Shown: positions 37,030-46,353, counted from the first letter of the stretch. The stretch is DNA of 64,000 bases from Clostridium tagluense (GCF_003865095.1 NZ_BHYK01000007.1:140395-204394), one strand, 5' to 3'. Translations and numbers: made by a program. Notes: generated by a model from the letters alone, not told the origin.

Positions 37030-37373
37030 AATATTAACCACTTCAGAAGGCCATTAAAACACTTACTTGAAAAAGATGAGGCTTTCCTTCTGAAATGTCG
37101 TTAAAAGCAAATTAGTGATTTTAAAAAGAATATTTAATCACAAATGTATGTATCTTTTGTGAAAACAGAAAGCGTATATTTTATCAGAAATGAGGGTTGA
37201 ATAAATCTTTTATTTATAAAATTTTAAAATACGGTTGTGGGAAGTAGAGTAATATTTGCATGGAAGAAGTGCCTATGAAATATCACTGGTACAACCAAGG
37301 CTTAAAACTATCATAAGATAGAATAAGTGCGAATTATCTAATTGAGTACATTTGTACATATTTTTAGAACCAG
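37030..37373 (+). ncRNA. IStron right end: intron 3' segment and presumptive omega RNA
   Basis: The 340 bases between tnpB and the 3' exon are non-coding. They hold a hairpin (TTCAGAAGG / CCTTCTGAA, 37042-37094), the right arm of the 25-nt inverted repeat, several small stems, and a terminal palindrome GTACATTTGTAC at 37346-37357. In IStrons this end serves both as omega RNA scaffold and as the 3' part of the intron. The guide would then come from the flanking VWA sequence. The assignment rests on position and family knowledge, not on a matched covariance model. Confidence 0.55.
37214..37238. repeat. Inverted repeat flanking tnpB, right arm
   Basis: It is complementary to 35355-35379 over all 25 bases if one G-U pair is allowed. 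Confidence 0.85.
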
Positions 37374-37669
37374 GAACCAACATATCTAGAGCTCTTCAAT
37401 ATTGTAATAGCTTAATGGAAAATCCACATAAGACCATAGTAATATTAGTAACAGACCTTTATGAAGGTAGAAGTTATGCAGCTATGTATTCTAGTGCAAA
37501 GGATATTATTGAGTCGGGAGCAAAGCTTATAATACTTCCTGCACTTGGTATAGATGCAGAGCCTGTATATGATAGAGGTGCTGCAGAAAAAATGGTAGCG
37601 TTAGGTGCAAATGTGGCTGCTATAACTCCAGGAGGGCTTGCAAAATGGATAGCACAGATAATTGCTTAA
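37374..37669 (+). CDS. VWA domain protein (YehP-like), 3' exon
   Basis: The in-frame continuation of the VWA domain interrupted at 34799: (G)TNISRALQYCNSLMENP, then IVILVTDLYEG with the third MIDAS Asp, and a normal end (GANVAAITPGGLAKWIAQ). An open frame extends upstream to 37352 but belongs to the element. There is no independent start or ribosome site, so expression depends on splicing. It overlaps the SWIM gene by 25 bases. Confidence 0.85.
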
Positions 37670-39378
37670 AGAAAATAGGAACGTTTTTATTAAATATAGA
37701 TGATGAATTCTTAATAGGCGTAAGCAATAAAGGTATATTTAATAGGGCTAAAAAGGATTTAGAAAAATCAGAAGCAATAAAAGTAGAGGTGGCGGAGGAA
37801 GATTCAGCTTTAAAATGTATTTTAGAAGATGGAACGGAATGTGTCATAAATGAAGATATTAAAGCTTATAAATGTTCCTGTCCCTCAAGAAGCATATGTA
37901 AGCACGTGTTAATGTGCTATTTGTATGTGAAAAGTAATTTAAACTCTTTATTTTCCGTAGAAAATAAGAGTTTAAATGAAAATAAGAGTTTAAATGAAAA
38001 TAAAGAAAGTGAAAAGTTTGATTTTAGTGAGTTTTTAAATATAGATATTGAAAGTTTATCAAAATTGTTAGGAGAGAAAGCTTTTAATGAAATAGTAAAA
38101 AGAATAAATTTTGGTGTAGAAATCGAAATAGAAGAAGCTTCATTACTTACTATAAAATTTAAAGAGGAAGACCATGTGGTGAAGGTAATTCCAAATATTA
38201 AAGAAGAGATTTCGCCTAAAGAAATTTTAGATGAAGTTATATGTTCTTGTAAAAGTAAAGAGATTTGTAGGCATAAGGTAGAAGCTTTAATTCATTATGA
38301 AATTTTTAAAGGCTTTATAAAAAAAGAAGATCTCGTTATTTTAAATAAAAAATCTAAAGCTGAAAAAACACTTTTGATTGAAGGTGTAAGTTTGGTTAAA
38401 AAGCTTATGGAAGATATTTTATTTGTAGGGATATCTAGGCTTCCAGAAAATATTACAGATAAGGTAGAGAGCACAGCGTTATTATGCCACAGTTACAATC
38501 TACCTAATTTAGAAAAGATGCTTAGAAGCGTTAAAAGTGAAATAGAACTTTATATAAACAAAAATGCTTCTTTTTCCATAGCTTCTTTTAGAAAAAAAAT
38601 AAGTTATATATATACTACTGCTTTAGCCATAGAAAACTGCAAGGATGAAAATAAGCTTTATAAATTATGTGGAGAACATAAGTCTGCTTATTATGATATA
38701 CCACCAATTATATTATATGGTATAGGAGCAGAATCTTGGAGTTCTAAATCAGGCTATGAGGGCATTACATATTACTATTTTGAAGAAAACAAAGGAAATT
38801 TATTTACTTATACCAGCTCAAGACCAACATATTATGATAATAAAAAAAGAAACTATGGACTCGCTTATAGTGAAGTTCCAAGCTTTGGTATTCAAGGCAG
38901 TTTAGAGGAAATATCACAGCATTCAATAAGACTTGTTAATGGGAAAATCAATGATGAGAGAAGAATTTCCGCAAGTGGGCAAAGCAAAGGACAGCTTTTA
39001 GAAAAAACAGATATATATAAGTTGGATTTTAAAGAGTTATTTATAGATAACTGGCAGAAACTTTTACAGGGATATTCTAAAAAAAATACAAATCTATATA
39101 TTATTAAGGCTGAAAGCTATGAAAAAAGTTCATTTGATAAAATAAACCAAAGGTTTATCTTACCCATTTATGATGCAGAGAAAAATATGATTTGTATAGA
39201 GATAGATTATTCTAAAGAGAAAAAAAGAATGATACAAAAATTTGAAAGAATGGAAAGACTAAAGAAATATCCAGGCAGAATGCTTGTACATACCTATTTA
39301 AAGGAAGGACAGCTTAGGGTAATACCTATTGTAGCTTATTATGAAAATGGGGATATAGTAAATTTAACATTAAACTAA
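37645..39378 (+). CDS. SWIM zinc-finger protein (YehQ-like)
   Basis: The product is 577 residues from ATG 37645, with GGAGG upstream inside the VWA 3' exon. Two CxC(n)CxH zinc motifs are seen: CSCPSRSICKH (residues 77-87) and CSCKSKEICRH (about 200-210). The remainder is a mixed region with many Tyr and Ser. SWIM domains bind DNA or proteins. It is the constant partner of MoxR, DUF5682 and VWA genes. An in-frame duplicated stretch (NKSLNENKSLNEN) lies near residue 110. Confidence 0.85.
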   Translation: MDSTDNCLKKIGTFLLNIDDEFLIGVSNKGIFNRAKKDLEKSEAIKVEVAEEDSALKCILEDGTECVINEDIKAYKCSCPSRSICKHVLMCYLYVKSNLNSLFSVENKSLNENKSLNENKESEKFDFSEFLNIDIESLSKLLGEKAFNEIVKRINFGVEIEIEEASLLTIKFKEEDHVVKVIPNIKEEISPKEILDEVICSCKSKEICRHKVEALIHYEIFKGFIKKEDLVILNKKSKAEKTLLIEGVSLVKKLMEDILFVGISRLPENITDKVESTALLCHSYNLPNLEKMLRSVKSEIELYINKNASFSIASFRKKISYIYTTALAIENCKDENKLYKLCGEHKSAYYDIPPIILYGIGAESWSSKSGYEGITYYYFEENKGNLFTYTSSRPTYYDNKKRNYGLAYSEVPSFGIQGSLEEISQHSIRLVNGKINDERRISASGQSKGQLLEKTDIYKLDFKELFIDNWQKLLQGYSKKNTNLYIIKAESYEKSSFDKINQRFILPIYDAEKNMICIEIDYSKEKKRMIQKFERMERLKKYPGRMLVHTYLKEGQLRVIPIVAYYENGDIVNLTLN

Positions 39379-39400
39379 AATGTTGTAAGGGGTTTGTTTT

Positions 39401-39739
39401 ATGGGAAAGTGCGATAATTTATACTTGCTTATTGAGGATATTGAAGGACTAATGGAGAGTATACTTATAAGCGGGTTTAATGTAGTAAATACGGGTGTAT
39501 TAGATAATATAAAGCAAGTTTATGAAAACTGTGAAAGAGTTGGATTAAGTTTTGCAGCGGAAGCACTTAAACACATATATAAGGCTCAAGAGAAAAAAAG
39601 ACATGATATGAACTATAACTGTGAAGAAATTATGGTTAAATATTTTTTGCTTAATAAGTATATAGAGGCTATTAAAGATAAATTGAATATAAAAAAAGCA
39701 AAAGAATATATGGAGATAAACAAAGGAGAAACAACATAA
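39401..39739 (+). CDS. Small helical protein of unknown function, end of SWIM operon
   Basis: The product is 112 residues starting 22 bases after the SWIM gene, with a GTAAGGGG-like site. It is predicted to be all helical (LYLLIEDIEGLMESILISGF, then AAEALKHIYKAQEKKRHDM). No family is recognised. Its stop overlaps the ATG of a downstream frame by one base (TAATG). Position suggests an accessory subunit of the MoxR/VWA module. Confidence 0.7.
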   Translation: MGKCDNLYLLIEDIEGLMESILISGFNVVNTGVLDNIKQVYENCERVGLSFAAEALKHIYKAQEKKRHDMNYNCEEIMVKYFLLNKYIEAIKDKLNIKKAKEYMEINKGETT

Positions 39740-39951
39740 TGAAATATTGTTTAGATAATTTAAAAAAAGATTTTCAGAAGGGCATTAATGGAAGTTAGAG
39801 ATGCATTATAAAAAAGTATATGCCGGAAATTGGTAGTACATTTACTGAATTTCTTGAAATGATGTGTTCAGAAGATGAGTGGAATGCTGAAGATTATTAT
39901 GAAAAGGGCCTTAAGAAATTTAAAAAAAGTTGTTTAGTAAATAATCTCTAA
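39739..39951 (+). pseudogene. Short coupled frame with an internal TAG
   Basis: The frame starts MKYCLDNLKKDFQKGINGS, reaches TAG at codon 20, and continues in the same frame with RCIIKKYMPEIG, FTEFLEMMCSEDEWNAEDYY and KKFKKSCLVNNL before TAA. The second part looks coding (acidic, helical). The stop-start overlap with the upstream gene suggests a formerly coupled gene of 70 residues inactivated by one substitution. Readthrough or a sequencing error is possible. Confidence 0.55.
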
Positions 39952-39991
39952 TAGTACAAGCTTTGTATGAAATAAGAAAGGAGCAATAAGA

Positions 39992-40525
39992 ATGAATTAC
40001 GATAAGATTTTGCCGAAATTCAAATATAATTTAAATCCAATAGAAAATAGAATCATTGTAAGAAAAGAAGCAATATGTTCTTGTTGTAATGAAAAAACAG
40101 AATTTGTATATGAAGGGCCATTCTATTCTATTGAGGACGTAGAAGTTATATGTCCCTGGTGTATAGAAGATGGAAAAGCTGCACAAAAATATTATGGCCG
40201 ATTTCAAGATACATCAGCTTGTGAAAAAGTTATAAGTAAAGAATCACTAGATGAGTTGATTTATAGAACTCCAGGATACTCTGGATGGCAGCAGGAAGTC
40301 TGGCTAAGCCACTGTGGAGATTTTTGTGCTTTTATTGGATATGTTGGATGGTCAGAAATTGAAGAATTAGTCAATGAGCTGGAAGAAGATTTAGACAAAA
40401 TAAAAAGAGCTTATAAGTTAACACAAGAAGAATTGGAAAATGCCTTAGAGTATGGATCATTGCAAGGATATCTATTTAAATGTGTTGTATGTGGTAAAAA
40501 TAGATTAGCAGTAGATTGTGATTAA
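39992..40525 (+). CDS. CbrC family protein
   Basis: The product is 177 residues behind AAAGGAG. The CbrC pattern is seen: an N-terminal zinc-like pair CSCCNEKTEFVYEGPFYS and CPWCIEDGKAAQKY, then FQDTSAC, RTPGYSGWQQEVWLSHCGDFCAFIGYVG, and a C-terminal FKCVVCG. CbrC proteins are linked to colicin tolerance in E. coli and occur in immunity gene arrays. This is the first of the array-type genes that fill the rest of the window. Confidence 0.9.
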   Translation: MNYDKILPKFKYNLNPIENRIIVRKEAICSCCNEKTEFVYEGPFYSIEDVEVICPWCIEDGKAAQKYYGRFQDTSACEKVISKESLDELIYRTPGYSGWQQEVWLSHCGDFCAFIGYVGWSEIEELVNELEEDLDKIKRAYKLTQEELENALEYGSLQGYLFKCVVCGKNRLAVDCD

Positions 40526-40806
40526 ATAATATTACTAAAAAGAAATATAGTGTATAAAAATCAATAGTACTTATAGTGTTTTATGTTTAATTTTTACCCT
40601 AAAAGGAACTTAAAAAACTATAAATATAGTGCTAGTAATTAAAGTAACTATAATGAGGCCAAATGGAGTATAGGGTGTGTTTTTGCACTATATGGAATGC
40701 GGTAGTATATTAATCAAGGTACGTTAATTACATGTAGTCAAAGTTAAAATAATATGGTGTAAGGGTTTAAAGGCTCTTAACACTAGATATAACTAGGAGA
40801 TACAAA

Positions 40807-41514
40807 ATGAAATATGACAAACTTAATGGTATATATAAAACTCAGATACCTTTAGAAATTTTAGAAGCATTAGAGGAGCATAGGTATAAACAAGAGAAAA
40901 GTGAATTTTTTATCAGATTAATGGAAATAGATGAAGTATTAGAAATGAAAGATTTTTTCGATAAGTGTGAGGTCTTTAGAAACTTAATACCAATATGGAC
41001 AGATGATAACTCTAACTATGTTTGTATGTACTATTCGGGAACGTTAAAATATAGAATTTGTTATTTAAACCATGAAGAAACTGATATCGCACCACAATAT
41101 AGAAGTATACAAGCATTTATCAATGAACTTGAAAAAGATGAGGAGTATGACTGGCAAGAATTAATTAAAGATTATCCTACTAGAGATAAAATGAATAGAA
41201 CTTATGAGGAGAAAGAGTTAAGTACAATTAAGGAGTTAAACACAGCATTGGATAGTAGTGATTTAGATGAGGATTTGAGAACTCAAATAATATATTCTAT
41301 TTTAACATTAACTCCATACGATCATTTAGATAGTATAATTAAATATTTAGATGATGAAGATTGTTATGTGCAAGAAAGAGCATGTGAAGTAGTAGGATTT
41401 CATAGATATAGTCCAGTTATTAGTAAGCTAAAAGAACTTTGCATAAGTGGAATGATTAATGTTCCAGGAGCAGCGAAGAGAGCATTGAGACAAATTGAAG
41501 ATAGAACAAAATAA
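40807..41514 (+). CDS. SUKH-like protein with C-terminal HEAT repeat
   Basis: The product is 235 residues behind TAGGAG. The N-terminal 120 residues resemble SMI1/KNR4 (SUKH) proteins in pattern: LIPIWTDDNSNYVCMYYSG, then ICYLNHEETDIAPQYRSIQAFINEL. The last 90 residues are helical and HEAT-like (IIKYLDDEDCYVQERACEVVGF). SUKH proteins are immunity proteins against polymorphic toxins. The family call is by pattern. Confidence 0.65.
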   Translation: MKYDKLNGIYKTQIPLEILEALEEHRYKQEKSEFFIRLMEIDEVLEMKDFFDKCEVFRNLIPIWTDDNSNYVCMYYSGTLKYRICYLNHEETDIAPQYRSIQAFINELEKDEEYDWQELIKDYPTRDKMNRTYEEKELSTIKELNTALDSSDLDEDLRTQIIYSILTLTPYDHLDSIIKYLDDEDCYVQERACEVVGFHRYSPVISKLKELCISGMINVPGAAKRALRQIEDRTK

Positions 41515-41624
41515 AAGGGTTTAGAACAAGATATTATGTTAAACATAAAAATTATTTAGTGGAATTAATTAGTCTTACAAAAGAATAATTGCATATCTTT
41601 AACAAACAGAGGAGGCCAAGCATA

Positions 41625-44600
41625 ATGGGATTACAAGAACATTTAACAGAAAAGATAAATAATGCCTTATTAGAGCTGGGAGTATCTGATGAGGTGATTG
41701 AAAGCTTTGAAGCATACATGGAAGGCGTTTTAGAAGAACAGGAATTTTTTAATTGCTTACCTACTATAGATATGAATAGCTTACAAGATTCGGTAGTAGA
41801 ACAATTAGTTAATACCTATAAATCATTAGAAAAACGTAAGGCGGAAGAATACAGTGTAAAATATGTGAGAATATTATTTGAAATAGGTGGAAAATCAACT
41901 TTTATAATTATGGATAGGTGTTATTCCGGTTATTATAAAGGAGATTTTTGTAGAAAGTTATTAAAATATAAAGTAAAACCTGCCTTTGTAATAGCATATT
42001 ATGCGGAGCGTATTGTACAAAGTGAAAATAACTTAAGTATTACTTTTATTAATTTTTTTGATGGAATTTATGAAAAATATGAAAGTGAATTTGAAGAAGC
42101 TTTTGATATTAGTAATGTAATGGAACAGGTTATTATAGCCTCCTATGAAGTTTATAAAAAACAAGATAAGAAAAAAGAGCTTTGTAATTGGCTTAATCAA
42201 TTCTTGATATATCCAGAAATTATTTTTACTTTATTTGATGAAAAATTGATTGATTATGATAAAGAGAGAATTTGTAAATATATAAGGGAGGATAACTTAG
42301 ATTTAGATGAATTAGTAGAAGGTTTAAAAAGTAGAAAAGTACACTTAAATATAGATAGTTGGCTTTTAAAGATTTTAATGGCTGTAAGTTACAATATAGT
42401 TAATCAATCACAAATAGCAGGGAGATTTCTTAAATTTAGTATAACCATTGAACCGGAAAAAGCCTTTAATACTTTAAATAGTTATCTTACAGTTCTAAAA
42501 TATAATAAAATAAGCAAACTTATAGATAAGATTAATGTTAACAGAGTGTTATATATTGCTTGGATGGCGGGTAAAACTTCTAGCCATAGTCAGGGATATA
42601 GTAAGGATTTAAAACAAGAGTTAGATTTCAATAAGGAAGAGTTTATAAAAGCAATGAAGCTATGCACCGGCATTAATAAAGCTTATATGATTTCACTACT
42701 ATTGAAACAGGGTGAAGGAGCAGAATATATAAATGAAGTAGAAGAGGCGTTTATTAATAAGTTTTCAGTATTTATGGATAATCTACATATAGAAAAAAGT
42801 ATTTATGAAAAGTTTATTTACTATTTAAGAGGAGAATGTGATTTTGAAAGTGTAAAAGATATCTTAGAAGGTTTACTCGGCAAAACAGAACCCTACATAT
42901 ATTATCATAATTATGCTGAAATTTTATTTTGGTTAAAAGATGCATCACCAATGTTTGAAAGAGGAATAAAAATTTTTATTGAAATAGGAAATTCTAGTAT
43001 ATTAAAAAATATATATGAAGAATATAGAGGCAAAGGTAAAGATAAAAAGAGTTTATATGATTTTATTGAATTTATAGATGGTTATGGAGCTTCAATAAAT
43101 AACTATATTTCATTATTAGGCAGTTATGCTGTTCTTTCTAATGGTGAGACAAACATAATTAAGGAAGCACAAAATAGTATAACTAATATTATGGCTATAG
43201 ACGAAGAAAAATTGATAGAAGCTATAAAAAAATGTGTAGTAGATATAAGAGTATATCTTTTAGAAAAAATATTTAAGTTTAATAAAGAAAAGAATGGCAA
43301 AGTACTTATAGATTATTTAGGAGATTCTTCAAAGGTTGTAAGAGAAAAGGTGATAGAACTTTTAACTCTTTGCACAGAATGTCATGAAGATGCAATACCT
43401 AGTTTGAAGGCTAAAAAACAAGCAGTTAGAGAATCAGCAGTAAAAATACTTTCCAAAAGCAGTAATAAAAAAGTGATTGAAGCATTAAATGTGGCATTAG
43501 AAGTAGAAAAAACTGAAAAAATAAAAGTACTTTTAAGAAAAGCTTTAAATGTGGAAAGTGATTTAGAAGAAATAAATGAAGAACTAGATATTTTAGAGTA
43601 CTGCAAAAAAGCTTTTAAAGGTAACAACGCAGCGGGACTCAAATGGTTAGAGTGTGATAGCTTGCCAAAGGTAAGGTTTAAGGATAGTGAGAAATTTGCA
43701 GAGGATGAAATCATAAAATATCTGTTTTTATGTTATGCTCCTTTTATTGAAATAGGCTTAAATAGTGAAGCAAAAAAGGTAAGTGAACTTTTAGATACAA
43801 AAGATTTAGCAAAGCTTGCTTTAGAAGTTCTTGAAAGATGGCTTAGCTATGGTGCGGAAAGTAAGAAAAAATGGGTACTTTCCTTTGCATCTATTTATGG
43901 AGATTATGATGTAATTAGTATATTCAAAAAGAATATAGAAGAATGGCCGAAAAACTCAAGAGGGGCTATAGCTGGTGATGCAGTAAAAGCTCTTGCACTT
44001 AATGGAAGTAATGAAGCACTTATAATAATAGATAATATATCAAGAAAGTTTAAATTTAAGCAGGTGAAAAATGCCGCAAGTGCAGCACTTAAATTTGCTG
44101 CGCAGCAAATGGGTATAGACATGGAGGAACTTTCAGATAGAGTAGTTCCAGACTTAAGTTTTGATGTAAAAGGTGAAAGAGTTTTTGATTATGGTGATAG
44201 AAAGTTTATTGTAACACTTACTCCCGAGCTTACCTTAGAAGTACAAGATGAAAGTGGCAAAAAGTTTAAAAGCCTTCCAGCTCCAGGTAAAAGGGATGAT
44301 GAAGGTAAGGCAACAGCAGCTTTTTCAGAATTTAAAAACCTAAAGAAGAAGCTCAAAACAGTATCGAATATACAAGCTATCCGTTTAGAAATGGCACTAT
44401 CTAGTAATAGAAAATGGACAAAAGAAGCATGGGTAAAGCTCTTTGCTCGAAACCCTATTATGAATCAATTTGCTATAGGTCTTGTATGGGGAGTTTATAA
44501 AGAAAATGTATTGGTGGATAGTTTCAGATATATGGAAGATGGAACTTTTAATACTGTGGATGAAGATGAATATAACATAGAAGATGGAGCGTTAATAGGA

Positions 44601-45128
44601 CTTATCCATCCAGTAGAATTAAGTAAAGAAGATATGGAATTATGGAAAGAGCAGCTTGAAAATTATGAGGTAAAACAACCTTTTGAGCAACTTAGTAGAG
44701 AAGTGTTTCAGGTTAGTGAAAAGGAAAAAACAATAAAAACTGTAGAACGTTTTGGTGGAAGCATATTAAATGGTTTATCTTTACTAGGAAAATTAACTGG
44801 TTTTGAATGGAGTAGAGGATCAATTCAAGATGGTGCTGGTTATTATAATTTTTATAAGGAAGATGATAAACTTCAAATTGGAGTTGAACTAAGTTTTAGT
44901 GGGTTAAGCATAGGCTTTGAAAATGATGAAGTAACAGTATATGACTTGATTTTTTACAAAAGAGGAACCGTAAAAAGAGGTAGTTATATATACGACACCG
45001 TAAAAGAGCAGCACATTATAAATCCATCAGAAATACCAAATAGATTTTTTAGTGAAATTCTCTATCAAATAAGTAAAGCAATAGAATCAAAAATAGGTAT
45101 TAATGACAAGTGGAAGGAAGAAAAATAA
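41625..45128 (+). CDS. DUF4132 protein, copy 1 (YehI/MolR-like)
   Basis: The product is 1167 residues from ATG 41625 behind GAGGAGG; an upstream TTG extension has no site. The body is a long array of helical repeats (HEAT-like, for example KKQAVRESAVKILSKSSNKK near residue 600). The C-terminal DUF4132 domain has RKWTKEAWVKLFARNPIMNQ, GLVWGVY, FRYMEDGTFNT and IGLIHPVEL near residues 930-1010. DUF4132 proteins accompany MoxR-VWA-SWIM operons (yehI in E. coli). A second copy lies at 49266. Function is unknown. Confidence 0.88.
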   Translation: MGLQEHLTEKINNALLELGVSDEVIESFEAYMEGVLEEQEFFNCLPTIDMNSLQDSVVEQLVNTYKSLEKRKAEEYSVKYVRILFEIGGKSTFIIMDRCYSGYYKGDFCRKLLKYKVKPAFVIAYYAERIVQSENNLSITFINFFDGIYEKYESEFEEAFDISNVMEQVIIASYEVYKKQDKKKELCNWLNQFLIYPEIIFTLFDEKLIDYDKERICKYIREDNLDLDELVEGLKSRKVHLNIDSWLLKILMAVSYNIVNQSQIAGRFLKFSITIEPEKAFNTLNSYLTVLKYNKISKLIDKINVNRVLYIAWMAGKTSSHSQGYSKDLKQELDFNKEEFIKAMKLCTGINKAYMISLLLKQGEGAEYINEVEEAFINKFSVFMDNLHIEKSIYEKFIYYLRGECDFESVKDILEGLLGKTEPYIYYHNYAEILFWLKDASPMFERGIKIFIEIGNSSILKNIYEEYRGKGKDKKSLYDFIEFIDGYGASINNYISLLGSYAVLSNGETNIIKEAQNSITNIMAIDEEKLIEAIKKCVVDIRVYLLEKIFKFNKEKNGKVLIDYLGDSSKVVREKVIELLTLCTECHEDAIPSLKAKKQAVRESAVKILSKSSNKKVIEALNVALEVEKTEKIKVLLRKALNVESDLEEINEELDILEYCKKAFKGNNAAGLKWLECDSLPKVRFKDSEKFAEDEIIKYLFLCYAPFIEIGLNSEAKKVSELLDTKDLAKLALEVLERWLSYGAESKKKWVLSFASIYGDYDVISIFKKNIEEWPKNSRGAIAGDAVKALALNGSNEALIIIDNISRKFKFKQVKNAASAALKFAAQQMGIDMEELSDRVVPDLSFDVKGERVFDYGDRKFIVTLTPELTLEVQDESGKKFKSLPAPGKRDDEGKATAAFSEFKNLKKKLKTVSNIQAIRLEMALSSNRKWTKEAWVKLFARNPIMNQFAIGLVWGVYKENVLVDSFRYMEDGTFNTVDEDEYNIEDGALIGLIHPVELSKEDMELWKEQLENYEVKQPFEQLSREVFQVSEKEKTIKTVERFGGSILNGLSLLGKLTGFEWSRGSIQDGAGYYNFYKEDDKLQIGVELSFSGLSIGFENDEVTVYDLIFYKRGTVKRGSYIYDTVKEQHIINPSEIPNRFFSEILYQISKAIESKIGINDKWKEEK

Positions 45129-45130
45129 AT

Positions 45131-45745
45131 ATGATTTGTAATGAAAAATTTTATATTATGAGTAATACATATAATAATCAAGCAAAGCTATTCTGGAACG
45201 CTAACGTAAAGTATGAAAAATTTGTTTGTGAGCTTTGTGGAGGAATTCATTGTACATATGAATCTCCACATCCTGTTATTTTTTATGGGAAGAGAATTGT
45301 AGATATTTATTTCGATATAAGTGGATTTATAATAAGCCCAGCAGTTGTTGAACTTTTAAAAGAGAATAATATTACTGGATATATATTAGAAGATGTGGAA
45401 CCCCTGGAGTGGAAAGATGGAAAAGGACATGATACTGGACATGATGGAAGTAGCTACAAGTTATTAAAAGTTAAGGGAAGATGCGGGTTTTTATGTGATA
45501 GTGCTGGGAATATTATTGATAAATGTGAAAAATGTGATAGACACAATAGTGATATTCTAGATTCCTTAAAAGATGGCTTAGCTTTTAAGGCTGATGATTA
45601 TGATGGTTCTGATATTTTTCAATTTAACAATTGGACATGGTTACCTATTGTAAATGAAAAAGTGAAAAAACTAATTAAAAAGCATAAATTAAAAGGATTT
45701 AAATTTGAAGAATTAAAAGATTATGTTGGGTGTGATGCTTTTTAG
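45131..45745 (+). CDS. Immunity-like protein with double CxxC motifs
   Basis: The product is 204 residues from ATG 45131, two bases after the DUF4132 stop; GGAAGGAAG lies upstream. It shows FVCELCGGIHC near residue 28 and KCEKCDRH near residue 137, with an Imm11-like central motif (FDISGFIISPAVVELLKENN and ITGYILEDVEPL). It is reminiscent of the double-CXXCG and Imm11/DUF1629 immunity proteins. It is cytosolic. The call is by motif layout. Confidence 0.6.
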   Translation: MICNEKFYIMSNTYNNQAKLFWNANVKYEKFVCELCGGIHCTYESPHPVIFYGKRIVDIYFDISGFIISPAVVELLKENNITGYILEDVEPLEWKDGKGHDTGHDGSSYKLLKVKGRCGFLCDSAGNIIDKCEKCDRHNSDILDSLKDGLAFKADDYDGSDIFQFNNWTWLPIVNEKVKKLIKKHKLKGFKFEELKDYVGCDAF

Positions 45746-45804
45746 AAATTATGTAAAGTATTCAATTTATTAAAATAATATATAAATCTAAAGGAGGAAA
45801 TTCC

Positions 45805-46134
45805 ATGGCAAGTATTGGGATAAAATTAGATCCATCAAAAATGAATAATCCAGACTTAGATTTAAGATATATAATACCAAATAAAATTGAAGAGTTAACA
45901 AAAGGAGCTGTAGAAGATGATGGATATGACTATTCATCAGATGGAACAAATTCTATTATTATTTTTCTAAGTTGTGAAAATCCTAAAAAATATGTAAATG
46001 AGGTTTTAAATATTTTAAGAAATGAAGATTTTTTGAACAATAATATTTATGAAGTTGGTGTAGTAGCTATCGATAATGGAGATGGATTTAAAGTAATTCA
46101 TCCTAGTAATTATGAGGGTGAGTTTGATTTATAG
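45805..46134 (+). CDS. Small immunity-like protein, unknown (109 aa)
   Basis: It starts behind AAAGGAGG. It is an alpha/beta acidic protein with SIGIKLDPSKMNNPDLDLRY at the N-terminus and NSIIIFLSCENPKKYVNEVL in the middle. No cysteine pairs, signal or membrane segment are present. The setting suggests an immunity protein, but no family is recognised. Confidence 0.65.
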   Translation: MASIGIKLDPSKMNNPDLDLRYIIPNKIEELTKGAVEDDGYDYSSDGTNSIIIFLSCENPKKYVNEVLNILRNEDFLNNNIYEVGVVAIDNGDGFKVIHPSNYEGEFDL

Positions 46135-46145
46135 GAGGAAAATAT

Positions 46146-46353
46146 ATGATTAACAAATACACAATAGATTTTATTGAAGAAAAGAAAAAAGTAGAAGTTC
46201 AAGTAACGAAATTTGGGGGACAAATGGAAGTTGTTATTACAATAAGATGCTACTACCCTTCCATTTGAACTTAACTTTGGTGATGCTGGAATTGGATTTT
46301 TCTTTATAAATATGAGAGATAATAGCTTGAAGTTTATTATAGAAAGTTGCTAA
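46146..46353 (+). pseudogene. DUF1963 (YwqG-like) gene with large internal deletion
   Basis: The first 26 codons (INKYTIDFIEEKKKVEV, then VTKFGGQ) match the start of the intact gene at 53516. Directly after GGACAA the sequence jumps to the 3' end of that gene (TGGAAGTTGTTATTACAA...DATTLPFELNFGDAGIGFFF) in another frame, with a TAA inside. About 450 bases are missing compared with the intact copy. The fragment ends at the same ESC stop as the intact paralogue. Confidence 0.85.

Larger units (their letters stand above)
34800..37373 (+). mobile_element. IStron: group I intron with IS605-type tnpB, inside the VWA gene
   Basis: The insert of about 2.57 kb splits the VWA gene. Its 5' part folds as a group I intron, its middle encodes TnpB, and no tnpA is present. 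The ends carry related short palindromes: ACAAATGTACTCAA near the left end and its reverse complement TTGAGTACATTTGT near the right end. Exact borders are uncertain by about eight bases on each side. The pair 34799/37374 restores the reading frame and gives an intron-terminal G; 34804/37379 also restores the frame and leaves a terminal T on the 5' exon. IStrons such as CdISt1 of C. difficile splice themselves out of mRNA. Confidence 0.85.

Noticed and set aside
37352..37669. A separate gene starting at 37352
   Set aside because: The first codons lie in the IStron right end and lack a ribosome site. The real content is the 3' exon of the VWA gene.
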